From Bin80 sp965261255 (GTDB lineage Bacteria > Bacteroidota > Rhodothermia > Rhodothermales > Bin80), in the NCBI GenBank assembly GCA_965261255.1, contig CBDHCQ010000004.1, forward strand, positions 1 through 64,000: DNA of 64,000 nucleotides, given 5' to 3'. The notes beneath the pieces were generated by a model, which made no database searches, had not been told where the DNA came from, and saw only the letters and a list, made by a program, of their open reading frames with translations. Shown here piece by piece: positions 47,379 through 56,230 of this stretch. Position 1 is the stretch's first letter, and each line of letters begins with the position of its first letter. The position numbers and the translations under genes were made by a program.

Positions 47379-48263
47379 ATGCACCTTGCGATTCACAACT
47401 GGATGAAAGTCGAACCGATAGAGGTTACCGTTGAGCGGCTAGCGAAGTACGGTTATAAGAGCCTTGAAATCCAAGGCGAGCCCTACAAATACGATACCGG
47501 TCAGGTAAGGAAGCTTCTGGATGACAAAGGGGTGCGTTGTTGGGGCAGTGTCACCTTGATGCTTGATGAGCGCAATCTCCTTGCAAAGGACGAGGATCAG
47601 CGAGCACAATCAGTGACTTATGTGAAGGACTGCATCACGATGGTGGGCGAATTGGGTGGGGAGGTTATCTCGGTTGTGCCCAGCACGGTCGGGAAAATCG
47701 TTCCGGACTCAACTCCAGAGATGGAGTGGGATTGGTGTGTTACCGCTTTGCAGGAGATCAATGAGCATGGGCGTCAGTGTGGGGTCAAGATCGGCATTGA
47801 GCCCATTAATCGATTCGAGACATATTTCATCAATCGCGGTGCTCAGGCGATAGCCTTGGCTAAGGCGGTGGCCCCAGATTGTGGGGTATGTCTGGATATC
47901 TTTCATATGAATATTGAGGAGGATGATCCGATTGCCGCAATTCACGAGGCCCAAGGCCGTCTGGTGAACTTTCATGTTGCAGACAACAACCGCATGGCCT
48001 GTGGCATGGGTTGTTTGGATTGGCCGGCAATCGTGCAGGCGTTAAAAGAGGTTGGTTACGATGGTGCGATCTCGGTTGAGTTTTGTCCGCCACTTGATCG
48101 TACGCCGGCGAATCGATTTCCGGGCAGCGTGGATTCCAACCCTGAGGGGATATCGGATTCGGAGCGCAAGTTCCTGGAGGATCACGGCAGCAGCGTATTC
48201 AGCTCCGATTTTTATGATATGCATGTGCGTCGTTCCGCAGAGACATTATTGCCGCTAATTTGA
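47379..48263 (+). CDS. Sugar isomerase/epimerase (TIM barrel, D-tagatose/psicose 3-epimerase-like)
   Basis: A 294-residue cytoplasmic TIM-barrel enzyme. The metal-binding residues of the family fit as Glu in KIGIEPINRFETYF, Asp in CGVCLDIFHMNIEEDD, His in LVNFHVADNNR and Glu in AISVEFCPPLD. Members epimerise ketoses at C3 or act on inositol derivatives. It lies 63 bases after the ABC permease and probably ends the SDR-rbsBAC-like operon, where the imported sugar would be oxidised by the SDR and epimerised here. Confidence 0.92.
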   Translation: MHLAIHNWMKVEPIEVTVERLAKYGYKSLEIQGEPYKYDTGQVRKLLDDKGVRCWGSVTLMLDERNLLAKDEDQRAQSVTYVKDCITMVGELGGEVISVVPSTVGKIVPDSTPEMEWDWCVTALQEINEHGRQCGVKIGIEPINRFETYFINRGAQAIALAKAVAPDCGVCLDIFHMNIEEDDPIAAIHEAQGRLVNFHVADNNRMACGMGCLDWPAIVQALKEVGYDGAISVEFCPPLDRTPANRFPGSVDSNPEGISDSERKFLEDHGSSVFSSDFYDMHVRRSAETLLPLI

Positions 48264-48448
48264 CCGTGTTATAGGCAGCTTATGTGGCGTGCGTTTGGAT
48301 TCCTGAAGTACGATCAGCAGACACACATTTGTTTCTGCCCGGGTGGAATGTTAGGGTTCAACGATCTTTGATCGCACGTCCGGAGAGGCGTGAAGATTGA
48401 TGTTTCTATTACTGGGAATTTCTAGGCGTTGGAGTTCAGAGGCGGTAA

Positions 48449-50200
48449 ATGATGGTGCGTGACGAGGATATTCAGCAACGACTGAAGCTGGGAGCGAACA
48501 GCAAATGGGAGTTCAAACGGGTGGAGTTTTCGGACAGATGCACTGTGAGTCCCAGCCGTGATGACCTTGTTGTCGAGATGATCGCGTTTGCCAACGCGGA
48601 CGGGGGTCGCCTCTTGATGGGCGTGACGGAGGACGGAATCCTTCAAGACATGACTCGCGAACAGATGGATGCGCTTGACAAGTTGGTGGTTGAAGTGAGC
48701 ATTGACGCCATCAAGCCGAAACTATACATCAGTGTGTATCGCCGGAAGCTATACGGCAAAGCCTTCGTCTTGGTTGAAGTGCCGCAGGGCGACTCGTTGT
48801 ACGAGTGTGCCGGCCGAAGCTGGATCCGGATCGGGACAAGCAAGCGTCAATTAAAAGGTGACGAATTGATGCGGTTGGCACAGCGGCGCGCACAGGGGCG
48901 GCATCTGTCGTTTGACGAGTGGCCGGTGGCAAGAACCGAGTTTAACACGTTAGACCCTGCGCTATGGAGGCCGATGCTAAGTGCTGAGAATACCGTTGAG
49001 CCGGAGGTAGCACTGGCGAGGCTCGCGTTACTCAAGTCGGATGAATCTGGGGTTCAACGTGCGACCGTAGCCGGTGTGTTGTTGTGCACGCGACATCCTG
49101 AGCAATGGTTGTCCAACGCTGCCATTTCAGCAACCCGCTATCGTGGAACTGATCGTACGACCGGCCAAGTGGACTCACAAGAGATTACTGGTCCACTTCA
49201 GCAGCAAATCGCAGATGCGCTAACGTTTACGGAGCGGAATATGAAAGTGGCTGCTCGCAAGACCCCCGCACGGGTTGATATGCCGCAGTACAGCGAGAAA
49301 GCAATACTTGAGGCGGTTGTCAACGCCGTGGTGCATCGTGACTATTCAATTCGTAGCAGCAGAATCCGCCTGTCTATGTTCTCCGATCGTTTGGAAATCC
49401 AATCGCCCGGTGCGCTCCCCAACAGCCTGACACTTGAGAGCATGACGCTGAGGCAGGCGACGCGCAACGAGATCATCGCCTCGGTAATGGGACGGATGGG
49501 AGTGGGTGATATTCGCGGCTCAGCGGATAGACGCTACTTCATGGAGCGCCGCGGGGACGGTGTGCCCACAATCATCCGAGAGACCCGCGAGCTTTCAGGA
49601 AGGGCGCCGGAGTACCGATTGATTGATGAGGCAGAGGTCTTGCTGCGAATCCCCGCCGCACCGCAGGAATCCGTCTCGTCCCGCGTGGTTGTCACGGTTA
49701 GAACTGACGGGCAGCCCCTGCCCGGAGCGAATGTTTTGGTTCTGTTTCCGAACCGGACCTGGAAACAGGCGGTCTCGGATGAGAACGGCGAGGCAACCTT
49801 GGATCTGTACACGACCGAACTGCCGGTGACCATATATGGAGCTGCACTCGGATACTCAGCGGGCCTGGTGCGAGAATGGCTACCTGCTACGGGAGCTCTC
49901 GCTCTTGATTTGGCTCCAATGCCGCGGGGCGGAAGTGTCATCTTTGCCGAGGCAACGGGTCATGTTCCCGGCTTGAAGGGGCGTCTAAACCCTATACGAG
50001 ATGCGCTGGAGCGCACCTACCTGTATGCTTCAGATCTCTCTATTGACCGGGGTCGGCCGCAGCCCGTTCAATTCGTTCTCGGCGAGACACTCCAATTGAC
50101 CGATTCAGACGGGGTGGAGCGCCGTGCGCGCATCGTCGAAATAATTGGCCGTTCCGCGCTATTGGAGCATTGGGTGCCAGAACCGCAGGAAAAATGCTAA
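48449..50200 (+). CDS. AlbA_2 / HATPase_c_4 (COG2865-like) protein with Ig-like C-terminal extension
   Basis: 583 residues. Residues about 8-135 are an AlbA_2 (Schlafen-like) domain: NSKWEFKRVEFSDRC, MIAFANADGGRLLMGV and AGRSWIRIGTSKRQL. About 285-400 is the GHKL/RecG-like module with EKAILEAVVNAVVHRDYS and RLEIQSPGALPNSLT. From about 412 there is an unusual tail: a carboxypeptidase-regulatory/Ig-like beta domain (VVVTVRTDGQPLPGANVLVL; SDENGEATLDLYTTELP) and a further beta segment to 583. There is no signal peptide, so an extracellular-type domain is attached to a cytoplasmic protein. COG2865 proteins act as regulators or defence factors. Single gene. Confidence 0.85.
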   Translation: MMVRDEDIQQRLKLGANSKWEFKRVEFSDRCTVSPSRDDLVVEMIAFANADGGRLLMGVTEDGILQDMTREQMDALDKLVVEVSIDAIKPKLYISVYRRKLYGKAFVLVEVPQGDSLYECAGRSWIRIGTSKRQLKGDELMRLAQRRAQGRHLSFDEWPVARTEFNTLDPALWRPMLSAENTVEPEVALARLALLKSDESGVQRATVAGVLLCTRHPEQWLSNAAISATRYRGTDRTTGQVDSQEITGPLQQQIADALTFTERNMKVAARKTPARVDMPQYSEKAILEAVVNAVVHRDYSIRSSRIRLSMFSDRLEIQSPGALPNSLTLESMTLRQATRNEIIASVMGRMGVGDIRGSADRRYFMERRGDGVPTIIRETRELSGRAPEYRLIDEAEVLLRIPAAPQESVSSRVVVTVRTDGQPLPGANVLVLFPNRTWKQAVSDENGEATLDLYTTELPVTIYGAALGYSAGLVREWLPATGALALDLAPMPRGGSVIFAEATGHVPGLKGRLNPIRDALERTYLYASDLSIDRGRPQPVQFVLGETLQLTDSDGVERRARIVEIIGRSALLEHWVPEPQEKC

Positions 50201-50403
50201 GGCGTCTGGCGACCATTACAAGTTCCGTCAGAATCACGAGCACCCACATGGATGCAGGGTTACAGCGTCCTTAAGTCTTTATTCCGTCGAAATTGACGCA
50301 CTTTTGCCAACTCCTAGGGTTCTAAGAGTGGACAACAGCATAGTGGTTTGGAAGAGCAGCGTGCTCTTTGTACGAACGCAAAATGGGAGTACTTAGGTGT
50401 CCG

Positions 50404-51330
50404 TTACATGACCCGATCCACGAAGTCCCGGGTATGTACTTCAACAGGCACCTTCATGAGTTCCAGTACTCCACGGGCTACATGTTCAGAGAGCCGACGA
50501 AAGGCCTCCTCCCCCTTCTCCTTGGTGGCGCGTAGCGGATTGCCGATAACCCCGCTCTCAATAAACTCGTGGTGATCCATGGGGAAATTGAAATAATTAT
50601 ACCCCTCAAACTCCACGTCAGGCATTCCATCTTTCTTGGCAAAGGATTGGGGGAGAAAATCAGGGATATGCGCCTTGGTGAATGCTGCACGCTCCATTCG
50701 AACCAGCTTCTCATTCCATGCAAGGTCCTGGGAAGTTTCCAGCTCACTGGCATGCCAACCGGGTGTCTCTTCGGGTGGGTTTTCCATCAGTCCCTTCAGA
50801 ATTCCCGTGTAGCGCTCCATGTACGGCTTAACAAAGCTGATCAGAGCTCCTGTCTCGTAACGGAGCTTTCTCAGGACTGGGTCAACAACCTTGACATTTG
50901 AACCATGGCCATTAATGAAAATGATACGATTGAATCCATGGTGAATCAGGCTGCGGGCAACATCATGCATTACAGCTAGAAGCGTCGTACTTCGAACTGT
51001 TATGGTGCCGCGTCCCTGACAGGGCTCATGCATGTGCTGTGGTGAGTAGCCCATCCAGATGGGTGGCGAGTGCAAAACGCCAATCAGGTGTGACACACGC
51101 TGAGACATGTGAATTGCAGTGACAGTATCCGTATAGAGCGGCAGATGTGATCCGTGCTGCTCCAGACTGGCTACGGGTACCAAAACGATATCCTTGTGCT
51201 CAAGGTAAGCTCTGATGTCCGTTATGGTCAGGTCTCCCAGATCCCATGACAGGAATTGTGCTCGGAAGTCATCGTCGCCGGAGGTCAACTTCGGTAGGTG
51301 GCTAAGGTCGATGGGTGGTGATGTGATCAT
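50404..51330 (-). CDS. Creatininase family protein
   Basis: About 308 residues from ATG 51330; a longer in-frame start at 51369 lies deeper in the preceding gene. The creatininase/amidohydrolase signature is present: VLVPVASLEQHGSHLPLYTD (metal-binding Glu, His, Asp), the conserved WMGYSPQHM region and INGHGSNVKVVDPVLRKLR. These zinc/manganese enzymes open cyclic amides or act in cofactor pathways such as MftE or ArfB. It is the last gene of a four-gene operon and overlaps the Tm-1-like gene by about 29 bases. Substrate unknown. Confidence 0.92.
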   Translation of the reverse strand: MITSPPIDLSHLPKLTSGDDDFRAQFLSWDLGDLTITDIRAYLEHKDIVLVPVASLEQHGSHLPLYTDTVTAIHMSQRVSHLIGVLHSPPIWMGYSPQHMHEPCQGRGTITVRSTTLLAVMHDVARSLIHHGFNRIIFINGHGSNVKVVDPVLRKLRYETGALISFVKPYMERYTGILKGLMENPPEETPGWHASELETSQDLAWNEKLVRMERAAFTKAHIPDFLPQSFAKKDGMPDVEFEGYNYFNFPMDHHEFIESGVIGNPLRATKEKGEEAFRRLSEHVARGVLELMKVPVEVHTRDFVDRVM

Positions 51331-52552
51331 GTTGCTGTGATTCCATGAGTTGGATGAATAAATCTGCAACGGCGATCCCGAAATCAGGGTCGTTCACATG
51401 GCAGTCGTAAAGCTCTATCGGAATATCCGTTCGCAAGTGCTGCTTTAGCTCGCCGATGAATCGGCCGTCAGATTCAGGATCCCAAAAAACTCCTTCGGGC
51501 ACATTTGGGATAGACAAACCTCTCAGAGGAATGACCATCTTGACGGGTCCTTGGGCAAGATTCAATTTTCGGGCAAAGATCCGGCCAAGCTCAGCCATTT
51601 CATCGCTGGAGGCGCGAACGAGTACGTATTCGGGGTTGTGGTCATACTTGGGGCGGCTGCGCAGCTTTTCGGGGACGGTGCCGGCATTCCAGACGCTGAA
51701 GTCAATGCACCCCGGGACGACGACCTGTGGCAATCCCCGGCGGCCGATAACTTCCAGGCGGTCAGGGCCGCCGTCGTGGATGCCTCCTACAAGCGGGTCG
51801 TAGACCTCGTTAGTTGTGAAGTCAATCACACCAACGAATTGGTTTTGCATTGCAAGTTCCTCCATGGCCGGGCCGCCCACGCCATTGGAATGGAAAATAA
51901 CTGCCTCAAACCCAGCGTGCTCCAACCGCTCTTTCGCCGCCATGACGGCAGTCGTAGTATTGCCTAGCATGGTGATCGCGATGTTCCGCCCCTTAGGTGC
52001 AGCCAGACCGCGGCCATGCAGGGCCATACCATATAGTGCTGCGGCCACATTATCGAAAATACTGCATGCAATGGGATTCAATCCCAAAATGTCCACCACG
52101 GAGTGAACAATCATCATGTCACGTGTGCCAACCAGCGGCGCGAAGTAGTGGTATCCTGAGGCAATAGGGGTTACCAGTACTTTGGGTACACCAACTGGAA
52201 GCACCATCATAGCTGCGGCTCCCATGACTGCCCCTTCAGCACCGCCCATACTCACGATCGCGTCAAGCCGTCCAGTACTGTACAATTCCGATACGAGATT
52301 CTTGAGCGACTCACGCATCAGGTCAACGGCTTTTCCCCGGCTGCCGGCGGTACGCATGGTTTCTAGGTTGGAGCCCGCATAGGTTGCCGATTCTTCATGC
52401 GGGATGTCGGGCACGATTTCCAGTGGCTCGCCGAGAATGCCGGAGTCGATCACGACGGTGGATAGCCCGAGTGCTTGGAGCCGGTCACGCAGATAGGCAA
52501 TTTCTGGACCTTTGGTGTCCAGTGTGCCAATAAGTACAACCGTCTTGGCCAT
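51302..52552 (-). CDS. Tm-1-like ATP-binding domain protein (UPF0261)
   Basis: About 416 residues from ATG 52552; the GTG three bases upstream is less likely. The UPF0261/Tm-1 family is recognised by VVLIGTLDTKGPEIAYLRD, VSMGGAEGAVMGAAAMMVL, TPIASGYHYFAPLVGTRDMM and GCIDFSVWNAGTVPE. Plant Tm-1 relatives inhibit tobamovirus replication, but the bacterial function is unknown. Together with the creatininase, Fe-S and FAD genes it probably belongs to a catabolic or hydrolytic pathway. Start and previous stop overlap (TGATG). Confidence 0.92.
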   Translation of the reverse strand: MAKTVVLIGTLDTKGPEIAYLRDRLQALGLSTVVIDSGILGEPLEIVPDIPHEESATYAGSNLETMRTAGSRGKAVDLMRESLKNLVSELYSTGRLDAIVSMGGAEGAVMGAAAMMVLPVGVPKVLVTPIASGYHYFAPLVGTRDMMIVHSVVDILGLNPIACSIFDNVAAALYGMALHGRGLAAPKGRNIAITMLGNTTTAVMAAKERLEHAGFEAVIFHSNGVGGPAMEELAMQNQFVGVIDFTTNEVYDPLVGGIHDGGPDRLEVIGRRGLPQVVVPGCIDFSVWNAGTVPEKLRSRPKYDHNPEYVLVRASSDEMAELGRIFARKLNLAQGPVKMVIPLRGLSIPNVPEGVFWDPESDGRFIGELKQHLRTDIPIELYDCHVNDPDFGIAVADLFIQLMESQQHDHITTHRP

Positions 52553-53643
52553 CACGAATGAGGAGGTAGTTGTGTGAGCAATGTTTCGTAAAGACCCTGT
52601 ATATGTAGGTTGCTCTTATTGCGAAGACGGAGTTCATGGAGCGTCACGGGATCGTCGCACACGATAGATTGTGCTCCACGATTGATGGCATCCTCCAGCC
52701 GTGCTTCGGTCAGCCGGACGCCAATATCAGGCCGAGTAAACTGAATCGCTGTGCTTCCAACCGGGTGTGCACGATCTTCTCGCCAAAAGAGCTCCAATGG
52801 AGCATAGCCCAGAGCGACCTCACAAAGTGTACGCGCAGCATCAAAACGTCCAGGAAGTCGAACCGCATGCGTAGGGTCTACATAGGCCGTGGCACTATCT
52901 GTGGTTCCAGCAGGTGGAATCATTTTGAGATTCGGAACCCGGCTGGCAAGAAAATCAACCAGATCAACGATTACCACATCTTCAGGCCAAGTAATGTCCA
53001 GTCGCTCCTGGTGCATCTGGAGAAAAGCGAAGAGATCCTGCGGGGAAAGCACCAAGAGCTTTTTAATGCCGGTACGCTGGACCTCTTCTATGCACAGACG
53101 GGCCTGCGCTTGTGCTGTCCTGGGATAGCCCAATGAACAGGGGATAAACCCACTGTCAAGTCCACAGCCTACTGGAACGACATCCAGTTCGCAGGCCTCC
53201 AGCAGTTTTAGGGCAGCTCGCATAGTCTCCTGAGCGAGGTTGAAACCCACATCCCCAACAAACAAGCCCCACTCTCCCTGCTTAGTAGCAGGTTCATAGC
53301 TTCCGAAGACTGAGTGATTTTCAGCGATCCGGTCATGTGCACTGACCACTTCTGGAGGAGCAAGTCCATCGTCGGCTACTTCTGCACGAATGGCGGCGAT
53401 GGCAGCGGGCAACGGTTGATCCGTTACACAGTGTGCTCGACAGTTACCACCGTCAGGTTCAGCGTACAGAACATCCAGCGTGCTGGCATTCCAGGTCAGT
53501 TGTCCTTGGCGTTGCATAGCTGCCACTAGGGCGATACCATGCGGAGTGACGGACTCGTTATGAGTTATATGGCCCACTGGCGCCACATGTCGGCACATGA
53601 GGCAGAATCGACAATTCTCTATGGCGCCAATCGCTGTGTTCAT
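52552..53643 (-). CDS. (Fe-S)-binding protein, GlcF/CCG-domain-like
   Basis: 363 residues. The N-terminus has Cys11, Cys14 and Cys17 in ENCRFCLMCRHVAPVGHI. The fourth ligand expected of a CxxCxxCxxxCP motif is Ala21 (codon GCG). Another Cys pair occurs in GGNCRAHC near 70. The remainder resembles degenerate CCG domains (DVVPVGCGLDSGFIPCSLGY). In GlcDEF-like oxidases such a subunit passes electrons from the flavoprotein, whose gene is 10 bases upstream. The missing Cys suggests an altered (3Fe-4S or differently ligated) cluster or a sequencing change. Confidence 0.8.
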   Translation of the reverse strand: MNTAIGAIENCRFCLMCRHVAPVGHITHNESVTPHGIALVAAMQRQGQLTWNASTLDVLYAEPDGGNCRAHCVTDQPLPAAIAAIRAEVADDGLAPPEVVSAHDRIAENHSVFGSYEPATKQGEWGLFVGDVGFNLAQETMRAALKLLEACELDVVPVGCGLDSGFIPCSLGYPRTAQAQARLCIEEVQRTGIKKLLVLSPQDLFAFLQMHQERLDITWPEDVVIVDLVDFLASRVPNLKMIPPAGTTDSATAYVDPTHAVRLPGRFDAARTLCEVALGYAPLELFWREDRAHPVGSTAIQFTRPDIGVRLTEARLEDAINRGAQSIVCDDPVTLHELRLRNKSNLHIQGLYETLLTQLPPHS

Positions 53644-53653
53644 TTGCTACAGT

Positions 53654-55093
53654 TTAATGTCCAAACCCAACTTTGCCTGGATTCATGATTCCGTTTGGGT
53701 CCAGTGTTTTCTTGATCCGATCCAGTAATGGCCATGCATCTCCATACTGACGACGCATGAACCGGGAGAGTTTCAAACCTACACCATGATGCTCATTCAC
53801 CATTCCCCCATTCTCCAGGACTGCAGTCATGGCCGTATTCCAAACCCGGTTGTGAAGCCGAACGGCTTCTTTGGCGTCATCGGGAGGATTGCGGATGATA
53901 AACCGTGTATAGACCATCACCCCCCAATGGAACCAGTGGGAAAAATGACCAATGAAGTCGATATCCCACTCTTTGTAGCCTTCTTCGACAGCTTTTTTTT
54001 CTGCGAAATAGAGTTTTTCAATCTTATCGTAGGTCGTTACGGTTTCTGTGGTGCCGTACATCCATGGCAGCTTGAGGCTTTGTGGAGGATAATAGAAGTC
54101 GTAGCGATGATTCCACCAGGCCTCGCCAGGTTCGCGTCCGAGGTCACGAGCTCCGAACCCATTGATAATGTCCATAGCCTTTTCTTCCTGCAGAGTTGCA
54201 ATATCTTCATCGCCATCAAATCCCAGCACCATGTAAGCACCTTCAAGTTCGTACCCCAGAATTTTTTTCACTCGGGATGCAGTCGAACGGGGATCATACA
54301 GGCGAATCACAAAGGGCTCCAGTCGGCGTGTCATGATTTGTCGCCCCGCCTCAATTGCGTCCGTCAAGTCTTCGAAAAGCACCGCACGAAGCAGGCGGCA
54401 TTCGGGCAGATAGTCCAGCTGCATGGTTGCTTCTGTGATGACACCGAACGTACCTTCGGAGCCCAGGAACAACCGATAGAAGTCAGGCCCAGCCGCATGT
54501 TGAGGTACAATTGGTGTGCGCAAAATATGTCCGTCCGGCAGCACAACCTGCATGCGTAGTACTAGGTCCTCAGCCTTGCCGTACTTGGTGCTGATTGTTC
54601 CCGTTCCGCGAGGAGCCAGATATCCTCCCAGCGTCGCGCAGTTTGCCGAGGCTGGATAGTGTGGAAGCATGAGGCCTTTCTCGTTCACGGCCCATTCCAG
54701 TTGCTTGCCATTGATGCCGGCCTCGGCGGTAACGGTCAGTGACTTTTCGTCAATCTCAATAATCCGGTTCATTCGCTTCGTATCAAGGACTATGCCCCCG
54801 AATACGGGCAATGCACCTCCCTGAGAACCAGATCCGCCTCCCCAGGGAATAACTGGGATTCGATAGGCGTTGGCGACCTGAAGAATAGCCGAGATCTCCT
54901 CTGCACTCTTGGGACGGACAATATAGTCCGGCTTACGTGGGATTTCACCGCGGTCCAGCCACATTTGTGGTAGCCAAAACCAGTCGGTTGCATATACGAG
55001 TCGGTCCGCATCGTCGGTTGATACATGTGCGTCCCCCACAATCTCTGTGAGCTCGCTGCGAACCATTTCGGGTTGAAGACCCGTCCACTCCAT
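53654..55093 (-). CDS. FAD-binding oxidoreductase (GlcD-like)
   Basis: About 479 residues from ATG 55093 (55066 also possible; a 55144 start adds an unconserved stretch). PF01565 FAD-binding core: RKPDYIVRPKSAEEISAILQ, then PVIPWGGGSGSQGGALPVFGG. The FAD-oxidase C domain has LFLGSEGTFGVITEATMQL and NEHHGVGLKLSRF. It is the first gene of the operon. It oxidises a 2-hydroxy acid, perhaps one handled by the LarA-like product, passing electrons to the Fe-S protein. Cytoplasmic or membrane-associated. Confidence 0.93.
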   Translation of the reverse strand: MEWTGLQPEMVRSELTEIVGDAHVSTDDADRLVYATDWFWLPQMWLDRGEIPRKPDYIVRPKSAEEISAILQVANAYRIPVIPWGGGSGSQGGALPVFGGIVLDTKRMNRIIEIDEKSLTVTAEAGINGKQLEWAVNEKGLMLPHYPASANCATLGGYLAPRGTGTISTKYGKAEDLVLRMQVVLPDGHILRTPIVPQHAAGPDFYRLFLGSEGTFGVITEATMQLDYLPECRLLRAVLFEDLTDAIEAGRQIMTRRLEPFVIRLYDPRSTASRVKKILGYELEGAYMVLGFDGDEDIATLQEEKAMDIINGFGARDLGREPGEAWWNHRYDFYYPPQSLKLPWMYGTTETVTTYDKIEKLYFAEKKAVEEGYKEWDIDFIGHFSHWFHWGVMVYTRFIIRNPPDDAKEAVRLHNRVWNTAMTAVLENGGMVNEHHGVGLKLSRFMRRQYGDAWPLLDRIKKTLDPNGIMNPGKVGFGH

Positions 55094-55209
55094 TCTAAGC
55101 ACCAAGCAAGGTTGACAATTGCGCTGTGGCTTGCACAAACGCAAGTCTCAATTGATTCTTAAATTTGTATAATGGACGGTAAGATACTCACTCGTCGGAA
55201 AATACAGCT

Positions 55210-56097
55210 ATGGTTACGGCACTGCATTTGATATGGAGCTTGGTATTAAGCTTCGGGATCCTCAACCAGTCGTCTGTGCTGATTGTATCAGGACAGAACA
55301 ATCATGACTGGGAACGTACGGTAGAACATCTTGAGCAGACACTCCTGGATGCTGGGATTTTTTCGGTTGATGTGACGCTGTCTCCGGGGAAAGAAGCTGA
55401 TCGGGAGGCCTGGGATGGTTGGCAGCCGAACTTTGGTGCGTACGATGTGGTGGTGTTGGCCTACAATGGAGAGCCTTGGCCTGAGCGTGTGCAAAAAGAT
55501 TTTGAAGAGTACGTCTCTGGGGGCGGCAGTATTCTCGTCCAACATGCGGCAAATAATCCGTTTCCGGGATGGGAGTCCTATGAGGCCATGGTTGGGCTTT
55601 TATGGCGAGGAAAAGATGCCGGTTATGGAGCGTACTGGGACGAGGAACAGGGCCTGTCGCGTATACCTCCCGGAGAAGATCGCGGTGCTGGACATGGGTC
55701 GTTACATGACTGGCAGATCACGACACGGGACGCCGAACATCCTGTTATGGCAGGTTTACCAACGGTGTGGATGCATCCTCATGATGAGCTTTATCACGGC
55801 CAGCGCGGTCCGGCGGAAGGAATGAATGTGTTGGCGACCACATGGAGTGACCCCGAGTTTGGCGGAACCGGAAGGCATGAACTAATGGTCTGGTGGAGGA
55901 AGTTTGGTGAGGGTAAAGCCATGACATTTTTACCGGGTCACCTCTGGGGAGGGCAAGAGGACGACCGCGCGCTTCGTTGCGTCGGGTTCAGAACTCTATT
56001 GCAACGCAGCGTGGAATGGCTGGCCACGGGGGAAGTTACATTGCCCGTACCGGAGAATTTTCCAACGGCAGAGCAGGCTGTGGTGCTAGGTGAATAG
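55210..56097 (+). CDS. ThuA-domain protein, secreted
   Basis: 295 residues with a signal peptide (ALHLIWSLVLSFGILNQ). The ThuA fold is recognised by VLIVSGQNNHDWERTVEHLE, the central FEEYVSGGGSILVQHAANN, MAGLPTVWMHPHDELY and MTFLPGHLWGG. ThuA/ThuB work on trehalose and related disaccharides, forming or using 3-keto derivatives; exported ThuA-like proteins are common in polysaccharide-degrading FCB and PVC bacteria. It is separated by about 120 bases from the FAD operon on the other strand. Substrate unknown. Confidence 0.9.
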   Translation: MVTALHLIWSLVLSFGILNQSSVLIVSGQNNHDWERTVEHLEQTLLDAGIFSVDVTLSPGKEADREAWDGWQPNFGAYDVVVLAYNGEPWPERVQKDFEEYVSGGGSILVQHAANNPFPGWESYEAMVGLLWRGKDAGYGAYWDEEQGLSRIPPGEDRGAGHGSLHDWQITTRDAEHPVMAGLPTVWMHPHDELYHGQRGPAEGMNVLATTWSDPEFGGTGRHELMVWWRKFGEGKAMTFLPGHLWGGQEDDRALRCVGFRTLLQRSVEWLATGEVTLPVPENFPTAEQAVVLGE

Positions 56098-56230
56098 ATA
56101 AACACTGTTGCCTGCTTTATTCTTGCGCTGGATGCAGTGCCGGGAGGACCCTCGGAAACACAAAGGTTGAAGTCCTAACGTACACGCTTACAGCCACTTA
56201 CGTCCACGGGGAGGCATCCGGTGTTTGTCC

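Noticed and set aside
53786..54559. 257-codon plus-strand frame opposite the FAD oxidase
   Set aside because: The minus-strand FAD oxidase is clearly coding here; the antisense product has no family features.
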